Positions 1 to 8,676 of a stretch of DNA of 64,000 bases are shown piece after piece. The stretch is from assembly GCA_937920515.1 (NCBI GenBank), contig CALEUG010000016.1:46530-110529 (forward strand), written 5' to 3'. Below the pieces are notes generated by a model. The model did not search any database, was not told the origin of the DNA, and saw nothing but the letters and a program-made list of their open reading frames with translations. The translations under genes were made by a program, and so were the position numbers. Origin of the DNA: an uncultured bacterium. Its GTDB lineage: Bacteria; Acidobacteriota; Aminicenantia; Aminicenantales; Saccharicenantaceae. Each line of letters starts with the position of its first letter. The first letter of the stretch is position 1.

Positions 1-2617
1 CCTCAACCTCAGAAACAATAAACAGGGCCGGCAGGTCAGCCCTATATTCCTCCAGCAGGTCAAAGACCTCCTCCGGAGCAATGAACACCAGCCTGGCTTC
101 AAGGGAATTGCCTATGAGCCTGGCCTCCCGCGCCTTCTCCATCTCCTTCTGGACCTGCTCCCTTATTTCCAGCAAGCGTTCGATTTTCTGCATTGTTTCC
201 GGCTCGAGCCAGGGTTGGCCTTCTTCTGGAAAGGAGCAGAGATGCACCGAACCGGCCTTGTCTTTAAAATCAGGCATGGCTTCCCAGGCCTCGTCGGCCG
301 TGAACGGCAGGATGGGAGCCATTAACCTCAGGGTATTTCCCAGCACCAGGAACATGGCTGTCTGACCGGAACGGCGCAACTTTGAGGCCGGACCGGAACA
401 GTACATCCGGTCCTTGATCACGTCCAGGTAGAAAGCACTGAGGTCAACCGTGAAAAAGTTATAAAGAGAGTGAAAGACGATGTGAAATTCGTAATCCTCG
501 TAGGCCTGTATCACTCTCTGCCTGACCTGACGAGCCCTCTCCAGAATCCAGCGGTCGAGCCAGAGCAGCTCTACCGCCGGAAGGCGGTCGGTGTCCGGCC
601 GGAAATCATAAAGATTGCCCAGCAGAAAACGCCAGGTGTTGCGAATTTTTCGGTAAGCTTCGACCAGACGTTGCAGGATTTCCTGGCCGAACCGGGCATC
701 TTCCTTATAGTTGAGCATGGCCACCCAGAGCCGCAGAATTTCGGCCCCATGCCTGGAGATAATTTCGCCGGGTTCAACAATGTTACCAAGAGACTTGGAC
801 ATGGCCCGCCCCTGTTCGTCCAGGACAAAACCGTGGGTCAGGCAGGTCCGGTAGGGTGAGCCGTTCCTGGCTCCAACCCCGATTACCAGGGAGCTATTGA
901 ACCAGCCGCGGTACTGGTCGTGGCCTTCGACATAGAGGTCGGCCGGCCAGGGCAATTCCGGACTCTTGCCCAGGATACCGTGGCTGGCCCCGGATTCAAA
1001 CCAGACATCCAGGATGTTGTTTTCCTTCTTGAATCTGTGGCCGCCGCAGGCCGGACATTTCTGTCCGGGCGGAAGCAGCTCGGACGCTGACTTTTCAAAC
1101 CAGGCGTTAGAGCCGTGCTTTTCAAAGACATCGGCCACCCTCCTGGTAATATGCTCATCGGCCAGAATGTAGCCGCAGTTCTCGCAATAAAAGGCCGGTA
1201 TGGGCACCCCCCAGGACCTCTGGCGCGAGATGCACCAGTCCGGCCGGCTCTTCATCATGTTGGCTATTCTTTCTTCTCCCCAGTATGGAATCCAGCGAAT
1301 CTTCTTTATTTCCTCAAGGGTTTTTTCCCGCAGGTCATTCCTGTCCATGGATATAAACCACTGCTCGGTGGCCCTGAAAATAACTGGCTGCTTGCAGCGC
1401 CAGCAATGGGGGTAGGAATGGCTTACTTCGGCCTGCCTGAGGAGGGTTCCTTCCCTCTGCATATCCGAGACTATCCTGGGATTGGCCTCAAAAACATTCA
1501 ATCCGGCATAACGTTCCACCTGGGCCAGGAACCGGCCCTCTTCATCAACCGGCGTATAGATGTCAAGTCCGTAGGCCAGGCCGGTCAGGTAGTCGTCATA
1601 ACCATGGCCGGGGGCGGTGTGGACACAACCGGTTCCGTCGTCCAGGGTGACATAATCGGCCAGAACGAAAACAGATTCGCGGTTGATGAAAGGATGGCGG
1701 GCCTTCAGTCCTTCCAGGTCCCGCCCGGTCATGACCGCCAGCTCACGATAGCTGCCCCAGCTTAGCTCCTCGGCCACCACTGGCAGCAACCTGCGGGCCA
1801 GGATGAAAACCTCGCTTCCGGTCTCGGCCGCCGAGTATTCATAATCAGGATGAAAGGCAATGGCCAGGTTGGCCGGCAGGGTCCAGGGAGTGGTAGTCCA
1901 GATTATTACTGAAATCTTTTTACCACGCAATTGAGGAAACCTGTCCGACAGGTCCGAGAGCAGGGGAAACCTGACATAGATAGAAGGCGATTTTTTTTCT
2001 TTATATTCAATCTCGGCCTCGGCCAGGGCTGTCTGGCAATGAAGGCACCAGTGCACAGGCCTCTTTCCCTTGTAAACGTTGCCGGACGCAAAAAATTCTG
2101 CCAGGAATCTCAGGATATCGGCCTCATAGCCAGGGTTCATGGTCAGGTAAGGATTTTTCCAGTCACCGAAAACACCCAGCCTCCGGAACTCCTCCCTCTG
2201 GATGTCTATGAATTTAAGGGCATACTTCCGGCATTCTTCTCTTATGTCGATAACCGACATCTCCTTTTTCCTGTCTCCCAGCAACTGGTCAACCCTGATT
2301 TCAATGGGCAACCCGTGGCAGTCCCAGCCCGGGATATATGGAGACAGGTAACCCATCATCGTCCTGGACTTAACGATGAAATCCTTGAGTATCTTGTTGA
2401 GAGCTGTGCCCAGATGGATATGGCCGTTGGCATAGGGAGGGCCGTCGTGCAGGATAAAGGTCGGCCGGCCCTTTTGTTTCTGTATGATTCTTTCGTAAAG
2501 GTTAAGGCTGTCCCATTTCTTGATTATCTCCGGCTCTTTCTGGGCCAGCTGGGCCTTCATGGCAAAAGAAGTCTGAGGCAGGTTGAGGCTCTTTTTGAGG
2601 TCGATCGGTTCAGACAT
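1..2617 (-). CDS. ileS: Isoleucyl-tRNA synthetase (3' end outside window)
   Basis: Charges tRNA-Ile with isoleucine in the cytoplasm. I translated the minus strand from the ATG at 2615-2617; the frame stays open to the window edge, giving about 872 residues. It starts MSEPIDLKKSLNLPQTSF and shows the class I signature PPYANGHIHLG near residue 50, then WDCHGLPIE, the editing-domain stretch WTTTPWTLPANLA, paired cysteines (CENCG and CPACG) in the middle, WFESGASHG, and the second signature as AMSKSLGN. Family members run to about 930 or more residues, so only the anticodon-binding tail is missing. A GGTGGAG ribosome site lies 7 bases before the ATG, and a TATAAT-like box sits at 2651-2656. No T-box leader fits in the 87-base gap to nadB. 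Confidence is high because several independent motifs agree. Confidence 0.96.
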   Translation of the reverse strand, partial: MSEPIDLKKSLNLPQTSFAMKAQLAQKEPEIIKKWDSLNLYERIIQKQKGRPTFILHDGPPYANGHIHLGTALNKILKDFIVKSRTMMGYLSPYIPGWDCHGLPIEIRVDQLLGDRKKEMSVIDIREECRKYALKFIDIQREEFRRLGVFGDWKNPYLTMNPGYEADILRFLAEFFASGNVYKGKRPVHWCLHCQTALAEAEIEYKEKKSPSIYVRFPLLSDLSDRFPQLRGKKISVIIWTTTPWTLPANLAIAFHPDYEYSAAETGSEVFILARRLLPVVAEELSWGSYRELAVMTGRDLEGLKARHPFINRESVFVLADYVTLDDGTGCVHTAPGHGYDDYLTGLAYGLDIYTPVDEEGRFLAQVERYAGLNVFEANPRIVSDMQREGTLLRQAEVSHSYPHCWRCKQPVIFRATEQWFISMDRNDLREKTLEEIKKIRWIPYWGEERIANMMKSRPDWCISRQRSWGVPIPAFYCENCGYILADEHITRRVADVFEKHGSNAWFEKSASELLPPGQKCPACGGHRFKKENNILDVWFESGASHGILGKSPELPWPADLYVEGHDQYRGWFNSSLVIGVGARNGSPYRTCLTHGFVLDEQGRAMSKSLGNIVEPGEIISRHGAEILRLWVAMLNYKEDARFGQEILQRLVEAYRKIRNTWRFLLGNLYDFRPDTDRLPAVELLWLDRWILERARQVRQRVIQAYEDYEFHIVFHSLYNFFTVDLSAFYLDVIKDRMYCSGPASKLRRSGQTAMFLVLGNTLRLMAPILPFTADEAWEAMPDFKDKAGSVHLCSFPEEGQPWLEPETMQKIERLLEIREQVQKEMEKAREARLIGNSLEARLVFIAPEEVFDLLEEYRADLPALFIVSEVE

Positions 2618-2704
2618 CTACAATCTCCACCGGGCAAATCAATTTTTTCTATTATAGAACAGCTCGACCCTGTCTGCCACTGCCCCGGTCAATTTTCCGG
2701 CGTT

Positions 2705-4291
2705 TCAGCCCTGGCGGAAATGGCAGCCTCGACTCTCGGTGTTGGCCAGGGCAGCCTGGGTGATCATCAGGGCCACCTGAATGCCGTGCCTGAGGTCGAC
2801 GATTTCCGGGTCCATGGGAGCTTCCCTGTAAAACTTATCTATCCGGTGTTTGAGGTATTCCAGGTCAGCTCTGGCCCTCTCCAGTCTCTTGGTCGTCCTG
2901 ATGATGCCGGCGTAATTCCACATCGTGCTCCTGATGGTAGCCCAATCCTGATGGATTAAGGCCGGGTCGATTTCCTCTTCGTTCTCCGGGTAGTACCAGG
3001 GTCGAAGGTGAGATGGGTTGTAAGGAAAACCCGGCTCGAAATGCTCGGCAATATGCCTGACTGCCCTGATAGCCCAGACCAGGCCTTCCAGAAGAGAAGT
3101 GGAAGCCAGACGGTTGGCTCCATGAACTCCGCTGCAGGCTACCTCGCCCACAGCATACAGGCCCCTGAGAGAGCTTCTTCCCCGGGTATCAACCAGCACC
3201 CCGCCACAGCAGAAATGGGCGGCTGGAACCACCGGGATCGGCTGCCTGGTGATGTCTATACCATACTGCAGGCAGGTCTTATATATATAGGGAAACCTTT
3301 TCTTGATGTCCACCCTGGCATAGCCGGCCAGGTCCAGCAGTACGAAGCTGGAATTGGTGTTAATCATCTCCTGGTATATGGCCCTGGCCACCTCATCCCT
3401 TGGAGCCAGGTCCTTCTGCGGACTGTATTTCTCCATGAAGGTCCGGCCGTCCCTGGTCTTCAGCCTGGCTCCCTCACCCCTGACCGACTCGGAAATCAGG
3501 AACCCGTCAGCCTCGCGGTGATAGAGGGAAGTCGGATGAAACTGAATGTATTCCATGTTGACTATTCTGGCCCCGGCCCGAAGGGCCATGGCATAGCCGG
3601 CACCGATGGTAGTTTTCGGATTGGAAGTAAACTGGTATACTGCCCCGCAGCCGCCGGTGGCCAGGATGGTGTTGGGGGCCAGGAATTTTTTCACCTTCCT
3701 GGTCCGGTTGTCCAGGACATAGGCTCCCAGGCAACAGGGCTCACGGTAATAGCTAAGAGGGCTGGTTGAATGGTGAGGCACGGTCAGCAGGTCAACGGCC
3801 GTATGGTCAAAAAAGAGGTGAACGTTGGGTAACTGCCGGAGCCTGTTCATAAGGGCGGTGGAAATTATTCGCCCGGTCGCATCCTCCACGTGAAGAATCC
3901 GGCGCCGGGAGTGGCCTCCTTCGAGAGCATAATCCAGCTTCTCAGGCGAGGAGCGAGCAAAGGGTATCTTCAATTCATTAATAAGAATCCGTTCGATTGC
4001 CCGCTGTCCCTCGTTGACCAGAACCTCCACTGCCTCGGGATTGTTGATGCGGTCGCCGGCCTTAAGGATATCAGCCTTGAGCAACTCGGGGTCGTCATCA
4101 TCTCCGAAGGAGACTATCCCCCCCTGGGCCCAGTAGGTGTTGGAGCCCTCGGGGCCGGATGACTTAACAACCACGTTAACTTCCAGCCCCAATCCGGCCG
4201 CTTCCAGAGCCGCTGTCGCCCCGGCCAGGCCTCCGCCGATGATTAACAGGTCTGAATAATATTCTTCTTGCTCGGGTTTCTTTTTTATCAT
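2705..4291 (-). CDS. nadB: L-aspartate oxidase
   Basis: Flavoprotein that oxidises L-aspartate to iminoaspartate, the first step of de novo NAD synthesis. The dinucleotide-binding motif GGGLAGATAALEAAG is near the N-terminus, followed by SGPEGSNTYWAQGGI, GGHSRRRILHVEDATGR, the FAD-family stretch ATGGCGAVY, and ESVRGEGARL; the C-terminal helical part follows, total about 528 residues, normal for NadB. I chose the ATG at 4289-4291, which has AAGG 8 bases upstream; a TTG at 4318 would add nine residues and overlap nadC. The gene sits 13 bases after nadC and should share its transcript. nadA, which would use the iminoaspartate, is not in the window. Fumarate reductase/succinate dehydrogenase flavoproteins are relatives, but the nadC pairing settles the call. 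Confidence 0.95.
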   Translation of the reverse strand: MIKKKPEQEEYYSDLLIIGGGLAGATAALEAAGLGLEVNVVVKSSGPEGSNTYWAQGGIVSFGDDDDPELLKADILKAGDRINNPEAVEVLVNEGQRAIERILINELKIPFARSSPEKLDYALEGGHSRRRILHVEDATGRIISTALMNRLRQLPNVHLFFDHTAVDLLTVPHHSTSPLSYYREPCCLGAYVLDNRTRKVKKFLAPNTILATGGCGAVYQFTSNPKTTIGAGYAMALRAGARIVNMEYIQFHPTSLYHREADGFLISESVRGEGARLKTRDGRTFMEKYSPQKDLAPRDEVARAIYQEMINTNSSFVLLDLAGYARVDIKKRFPYIYKTCLQYGIDITRQPIPVVPAAHFCCGGVLVDTRGRSSLRGLYAVGEVACSGVHGANRLASTSLLEGLVWAIRAVRHIAEHFEPGFPYNPSHLRPWYYPENEEEIDPALIHQDWATIRSTMWNYAGIIRTTKRLERARADLEYLKHRIDKFYREAPMDPEIVDLRHGIQVALMITQAALANTESRGCHFRQG

Positions 4292-4304
4292 GAGTTGCCT
4301 TATC

Positions 4305-5147
4305 TCAAAGGAATTCAAGCGAAATATCAGCTGACCTGAATGAATGAGTCAGCGCTCCGACTGAAATGAAATCCACCCCGCAAAGGGCCAGGTCCCTGAC
4401 GTTCTGAAGGCTGACCCGACCCGAGGCTTCCAGCGGCACCCGGCCCCTGACCAGTTCGACAGCAGCTTTAATTTCCTCCAGCTCCATGTTGTCCAGCATA
4501 ATCCAGTCGGCTCCGTTGTCCAGAGCTTCCCGGACCTCGGTCAGGCTGGTGGCTTCAACTTCAATTTTTATACCCGCGAGATTCCTGGCCTTGAGATATT
4601 CCCTGGCTTTTTTCAGGGCAGGCGCGATTCCCCCGGCCAGCCTGAGATGGTTATCTTTGACCAGCATCATGTCGGACAGGCTCATCCTGTGGTTAATTCC
4701 ACCGCCCATCCTGACGGCATACTTCTCCAGCTCCCGCCAGCCAGGAGTGGTTTTTCTGGTATCCAGGATTCTGGCCCCGGTCCCCCTGATAGCCTCAACA
4801 AATAACCTGGTCAGGCTGGCCACGCCTGACAGACGCTGGAGGAAATTCAGGGCGGTCCTCTCCCCTTTTAGCAGCGAAGTGGCCCGGCCGCTGACCTCAG
4901 CCAGGACCTGTCCTGGCCTGAACTCCTGGCCATCCTCCAGTTTTTTTATAAATTTGACCTGCGGGTCAAGCCGGAGAAGTACCCTGGCCGCCACTTCGAT
5001 GCCGGCCAGAACCCCGTCCTGCTTGGCCTGGAATATCGCCCGGGCCATGGTCTCTTCCGGAATTATGGCTTCCGTGGTAATATCAGCGGCGGGCAGATCC
5101 TCGGCCAGAGCCAGGTCTATCAAATGGTCAATTTTTTGCCAGTCCAT
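4305..5147 (-). CDS. nadC: Nicotinate-nucleotide pyrophosphorylase (carboxylating)
   Basis: Quinolinate phosphoribosyltransferase: converts quinolinate and PRPP to nicotinate mononucleotide, CO2 and pyrophosphate, two steps after NadB. The 280-residue protein has the family's usual length. Recognisable blocks are the N-terminal EDLPAADITTEAI, the GERTALNFLQRLSGVAS helix, the substrate-binding stretch ILDTRKTTPGWRELEKYAV, GGGINHRMSLSDMMLVKDNH and the barrel end LEASGRVSLQNVRDLA. The ATG at 5145-5147 has no Shine-Dalgarno; a near-consensus promoter ends only 8 bases upstream, so the message may be leaderless. It is first in a nadC-nadB unit that may run on into ileS. Confidence 0.96.
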   Translation of the reverse strand: MDWQKIDHLIDLALAEDLPAADITTEAIIPEETMARAIFQAKQDGVLAGIEVAARVLLRLDPQVKFIKKLEDGQEFRPGQVLAEVSGRATSLLKGERTALNFLQRLSGVASLTRLFVEAIRGTGARILDTRKTTPGWRELEKYAVRMGGGINHRMSLSDMMLVKDNHLRLAGGIAPALKKAREYLKARNLAGIKIEVEATSLTEVREALDNGADWIMLDNMELEEIKAAVELVRGRVPLEASGRVSLQNVRDLALCGVDFISVGALTHSFRSADISLEFL

Positions 5148-5155
5148 TGGAATTG

Positions 5156-5184
5156 ATTATAAGAGTTTGAAAGAATAGCGTCAA
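5156..5184 (-). promoter_or_regulatory. nadC promoter, TTGACG-N17-TATAAT
   Basis: Minus-strand -35 TTGACG (5179-5184) and perfect -10 TATAAT (5156-5161) with an ideal 17-base spacer. Only 8 bases separate the -10 from the nadC ATG, so transcription should begin at or within two bases of the start codon. Confidence 0.7.
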
Positions 5185-5279
5185 CTTTATTGAAGGCCTG
5201 GTCGACACGGTAATCAGTCTCATCGTCTTGCTCTGCAACCTGTTTTGTGGCAAAATTCTTCTTAATTTTTTTCCGGGCA

Positions 5280-6731
5280 ATGGATCAAGATATGGCTACC
5301 AGAAAAAGGGCGGCGAAGACCGGGCCACGTGATTTTCAACTCCGGCCGGCAGACCTGAAAGGGATCCTGTCGCTGGCCCTGGCGCGGGGAGGAGACTTCG
5401 CCGACATCTTCCTGGAATACCGGACTTCCCTGTCCATCCTGATGGAAGAAGACATAATCAAGGAATCTTCCGAAAGCGTCAGCCTGGGACTGGGCCTGCG
5501 GGTTATCTGCAAGGACAGGACCGGTTATGCCTATACCAATGAACTGTCGGAAGAAAAACTCCGGTTGGTGGCCCTGACCGCCTCAGCCATAGCCAGTGCC
5601 CGCTCCAGCCGGAAGCTGCCTTTACGATTCAGGAATTTGAAACTGGATAAAGATGTCGCCCGGGCCCGGCTGGTGGCCACTTCCCGTCCCCTTCAGGAAA
5701 AAATTGAGCTGGTAGAAAGGGCTTACCGTTCCGCCCTGAACTATGCTCCGGCCATCAAGAAGGTACAGGTGGCCTACGGAGAATCGCTGCAGCACATCAA
5801 GATATTGAATTCTGAGGGGTTATTTGTTGAGGATAAAAGACCGATGGTTAAACTGGTGGTCATGGCCCTGGCCGAAAAAAACGGCCGCCATGAATCTGGC
5901 TTCTGCGGCGGTGGTGGAAGGGTGGGACTGGAGTACTTCAACCGGAAGCTGAGGCCGGAAACTATCGGGCAGGAAGCGGCCAGCGAGGCCTGTATTCTGC
6001 TGGAAGCTGCCGACCCGCCGGCTGGTGAGATGCCGGTGGTCCTGTCTCCCGGCCACAGCGGGGTGCTCATTCACGAAGCAGTAGGACACCTGCTGGAGGC
6101 TGACTTTATCCGCAAGAAAACTTCAGTCCTCTGGAACAAGCTGGGGAAAAGGGTTGGTTCCGAGCAGCTTAACATCTACGACGACCCGACCCGGCCGGGT
6201 TTCCGCGGTTCTTACAACATTGACGACGAGGGCAATCTCCCCCAGAAAACCCTGCTGGTGGAGAAGGGTGTGGTCCGGGGATTCCTCCAGGACTTGCTAT
6301 CAGCCCGGTTGATGAAAAAAGAAACGACCGGACATGGCCGCCGGCAGGATTTTTCCTGCTGGCCACTGCCGCGTATGGCCAATACCTATATCGACCGGGG
6401 CGAATACGACCCGGCAGAAATCATCCGCAGCGTAAGAAAGGGATTCTACGTCAGCCGCCTGTCAGGAGGCCAGGTCGAGGACTCCGGGCAATTCACCTTT
6501 TCGGTAACCCTTGGCTATCTGATTGAAGACGGCCGTCTGGGACGCCCGGTCAGGCAGGCCACCCTGATCGGAACCAACCTTGACATTCTGCAAAAAGTGG
6601 AGATGGTCGGCAGCGACCTGGAATTTGGCTGGCAGACCGGAACCTGCTCCAAGGAAGGCCAGGACGTTCCGGTAGCTGATGGCTGCCCCACCCTGAAGAT
6701 TACCGGAATGACCGTCGGAGGACTCAGATGA
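5280..6731 (+). CDS. tldD: TldD-type metalloprotease subunit
   Basis: Large subunit of the TldD/TldE zinc protease, which in other bacteria degrades unfolded peptides and matures some peptide natural products. The hallmark HEAVGH zinc motif is present (LIHEAVGHLLEAD, about residue 265 of 483), followed by GFRGSYNIDDEG, GHGRRQDFSCWPLPRMANTY and the C-terminal SGGQVEDSGQFTFSV region. TldE, which lacks the zinc motif, follows with an ATGA overlap, so the two are translationally coupled. The start is uncertain: I use ATG 5280, but GTG 5247 or ATG 5292 are also in frame and none has a convincing ribosome site. No precursor peptide or cyclodehydratase gene is nearby, so a housekeeping protease role is more likely than RiPP maturation. 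Confidence 0.93.
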   Translation: MDQDMATRKRAAKTGPRDFQLRPADLKGILSLALARGGDFADIFLEYRTSLSILMEEDIIKESSESVSLGLGLRVICKDRTGYAYTNELSEEKLRLVALTASAIASARSSRKLPLRFRNLKLDKDVARARLVATSRPLQEKIELVERAYRSALNYAPAIKKVQVAYGESLQHIKILNSEGLFVEDKRPMVKLVVMALAEKNGRHESGFCGGGGRVGLEYFNRKLRPETIGQEAASEACILLEAADPPAGEMPVVLSPGHSGVLIHEAVGHLLEADFIRKKTSVLWNKLGKRVGSEQLNIYDDPTRPGFRGSYNIDDEGNLPQKTLLVEKGVVRGFLQDLLSARLMKKETTGHGRRQDFSCWPLPRMANTYIDRGEYDPAEIIRSVRKGFYVSRLSGGQVEDSGQFTFSVTLGYLIEDGRLGRPVRQATLIGTNLDILQKVEMVGSDLEFGWQTGTCSKEGQDVPVADGCPTLKITGMTVGGLR

Positions 6732-8068
6732 AAGCTGTCAGCCATGACCTCAGAAAACTGGCTGAAAAGCTGGTCCAGTACGGGAAGAAGCACGGAGCGG
6801 ATGAAATGGAGGTTACCCTGTACGAGGGGCGCGAGTTCAACGTCGATGTCAGGCTGGGCCGGGTTGAAAACCTGGTTGAGGCCGATTCCCGCTACTGCGT
6901 TTTCCGTTTATTCAAGGATAAGAAGGTGGCTTCGGCCAGTTCTTCAGACCTGAGTCTGCCCACGCTGCAGGACCTGGTGCGCCAGGCCCTGCAAAGAGCC
7001 AGGCTGACTCATCCAGATGAGTTCGCCGGACTGCCCGCTCCGGCCCGGTTCAAGGTCACCGAAGACTCGCTCAAGCTCTACGACCCCGAGGTGGCTGCCA
7101 TGAAACCCCAGGAAAAAATAAAAATGGCCCTGACCACCGAAAGAATCGCTCTGCAGGACAGGAGGATTACCAACTCCTTCGGAGCCAGCTTTGTTACCAA
7201 TGAGCTCAGAACCATACTGTTAAATTCCAGTGGCTTCTGCGGAGAATACCTGCAGACCTACTGCAGCCTCAGCCTCGGACTCCAGGCTGGCCAGGACGAC
7301 CGACTGGTGGAAGATTACTGGTTTTCTTCCAAAAGACATTTAAGAGACCTGGCTTCCCCGGAAGAAGTGGCCAGGACTGCGGTGGAAAGAACGGTGCGGC
7401 AACTGAATCCACGGAAGATTAAAACCCAGGACGTCCCCGTGATTTTTGAGCCGACCATGACTTCCTGGCTGCTGGCTTTTCTTTTTTCCTGCGTTTCCGG
7501 CACGGCCGTCTATCAACAGACGACATTCCTGGCCGGGCGGCTGGGAGAAAAAATCGGAAACGACCTGGTAACCGTGGTTGACGACGGCCTGCTGCCAGGG
7601 CGCCTCGGTTCCAGGCCCTTTGACTCGGAAGGCGTGCCTACCCAGCGGACGGTGGTCATAGAAAAGGGCCTGTTGAAAAATTACCTCTGTAATACCTACG
7701 CCTCCAGGAAACTGAACCTGCCGGCTACCGGCAACGGCGACGGCCGGGGGGTGGTTCCGAACAATTTCTACCTGGAGCCAGGAGCAGTCACGGCTGACGA
7801 AATAATTAAATCGACCAGAAAAGGCTTTCTGCTGACCAGGGTCATAGGACACGGTCTTAACCCGGTAACCGGAGATATATCGCGCGGTGCTTGTGGACTG
7901 TGGATTGAAGACGGACGACCGGTCTTCCCCGTTGCCGAGGTGACCATCGCCGGAAACCTGGGCCAGGTGCTGCAGAACATTGAGCTGGTCGGTAACGATA
8001 TCAGGTTTGAGAGCCCGGTCTGCGGCCCTACCATCAGGGTTGGAGAAATGACTGTAGCCGGCAAATAG
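6728..8068 (+). CDS. TldE/PmbA-family protease subunit
   Basis: Non-catalytic partner of TldD in the heterodimeric protease (TldE/PmbA family). The 446-residue protein has the N-terminal PmbA fold (YGKKHGADEMEVTLYEG, then VRLGRVENLVEADSRY) and the C-terminal barrel with GDGRGVVPNNFYLEPG and GLNPVTGDISRGACGLWIEDG, the typical TldE tail. No HExxxH is present, as expected. Its ATG overlaps the tldD stop as ATGA (6728-6731), which supports 1:1 production by coupled translation. It ends 9 bases before the convergent nitroreductase gene, with no clear terminator in between. Confidence 0.93.
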   Translation: MKAVSHDLRKLAEKLVQYGKKHGADEMEVTLYEGREFNVDVRLGRVENLVEADSRYCVFRLFKDKKVASASSSDLSLPTLQDLVRQALQRARLTHPDEFAGLPAPARFKVTEDSLKLYDPEVAAMKPQEKIKMALTTERIALQDRRITNSFGASFVTNELRTILLNSSGFCGEYLQTYCSLSLGLQAGQDDRLVEDYWFSSKRHLRDLASPEEVARTAVERTVRQLNPRKIKTQDVPVIFEPTMTSWLLAFLFSCVSGTAVYQQTTFLAGRLGEKIGNDLVTVVDDGLLPGRLGSRPFDSEGVPTQRTVVIEKGLLKNYLCNTYASRKLNLPATGNGDGRGVVPNNFYLEPGAVTADEIIKSTRKGFLLTRVIGHGLNPVTGDISRGACGLWIEDGRPVFPVAEVTIAGNLGQVLQNIELVGNDIRFESPVCGPTIRVGEMTVAGK

Positions 8069-8077
8069 GCCGCGGTC

Positions 8078-8674
8078 CTAAGCTTCAATTCTCCGGCCAA
8101 AGCGATTCAGGTGAATAACCTCACTCAAATTTCGCTTCGGTACGTGCAGGGTGTCGTTTTCATCCTTCCAGTACTTGACCGAGCCCTGAAAACTCTCAAC
8201 CACCGGGCTCTCGGAGGGGTATCCCAGAGCCAGAACCGAATCAATCTTATAATCGTCCGGAATTTCCAGGATATTTTTTAACCGGTCGCGGTCTACTGAA
8301 ATCAACCAGCAGCTCCCGATTCCCCGGGTCAAAGCCCCCAGGATGATATTTTCCGCTGCAGCTCCGACGTCATATTCGTAGCCTTTCTGCCTGATTAAGG
8401 TGTTGACCAGTATCACGATGTAGGCGACCGGCTCCTGCCCGGGCCTGGGGTTTCCGGCCGGGCTGATGTAGGCCGCCCAGCGCAGCCAGGGAAAGACCAT
8501 TTTTCTGACTTCCGGGTCCTGAACGATGATGAATTCCAGGGGCTGCAGGTTGGCGGCCGAAGGAGCTAACCGGCCCAGGTCAGCCAGCTCCAGCAGGATA
8601 CCGGTCGGTATTTCTTCCGGGCGAAATTGACGTATGGTCCTTCTCTTTCTGATGAGCTCCATAAAATCTTCCAT
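8078..8674 (-). CDS. Nitroreductase-family FMN oxidoreductase
   Basis: Small flavoprotein of the nitroreductase superfamily, about 198 residues. It has the phosphate-contacting N-terminal RRTIRQFRPEEIP, the LGRLAPSAANLQPLEFIIVQ segment, AAENIILGALTRGIGSCWL and the LALGYPSE close to the C-terminus. Members reduce nitro compounds, quinones or enones, or act in dehalogenation or cofactor fragmentation; nothing here fixes the substrate. The ATG at 8672-8674 is preferred over GTG 8680 because GGAGG (8681-8685) sits 6 bases before it. The gene directly follows the MFS transporter, with overlapping ends, so the two are probably co-expressed. Confidence 0.88.
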   Translation of the reverse strand: MEDFMELIRKRRTIRQFRPEEIPTGILLELADLGRLAPSAANLQPLEFIIVQDPEVRKMVFPWLRWAAYISPAGNPRPGQEPVAYIVILVNTLIRQKGYEYDVGAAAENIILGALTRGIGSCWLISVDRDRLKNILEIPDDYKIDSVLALGYPSESPVVESFQGSVKYWKDENDTLHVPKRNLSEVIHLNRFGRRIEA

Positions 8675-8676
8675 GC

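Noticed and set aside
1931..2959. 342-codon plus-strand frame
   Set aside because: Antisense to ileS and nadB, both confirmed by motifs.
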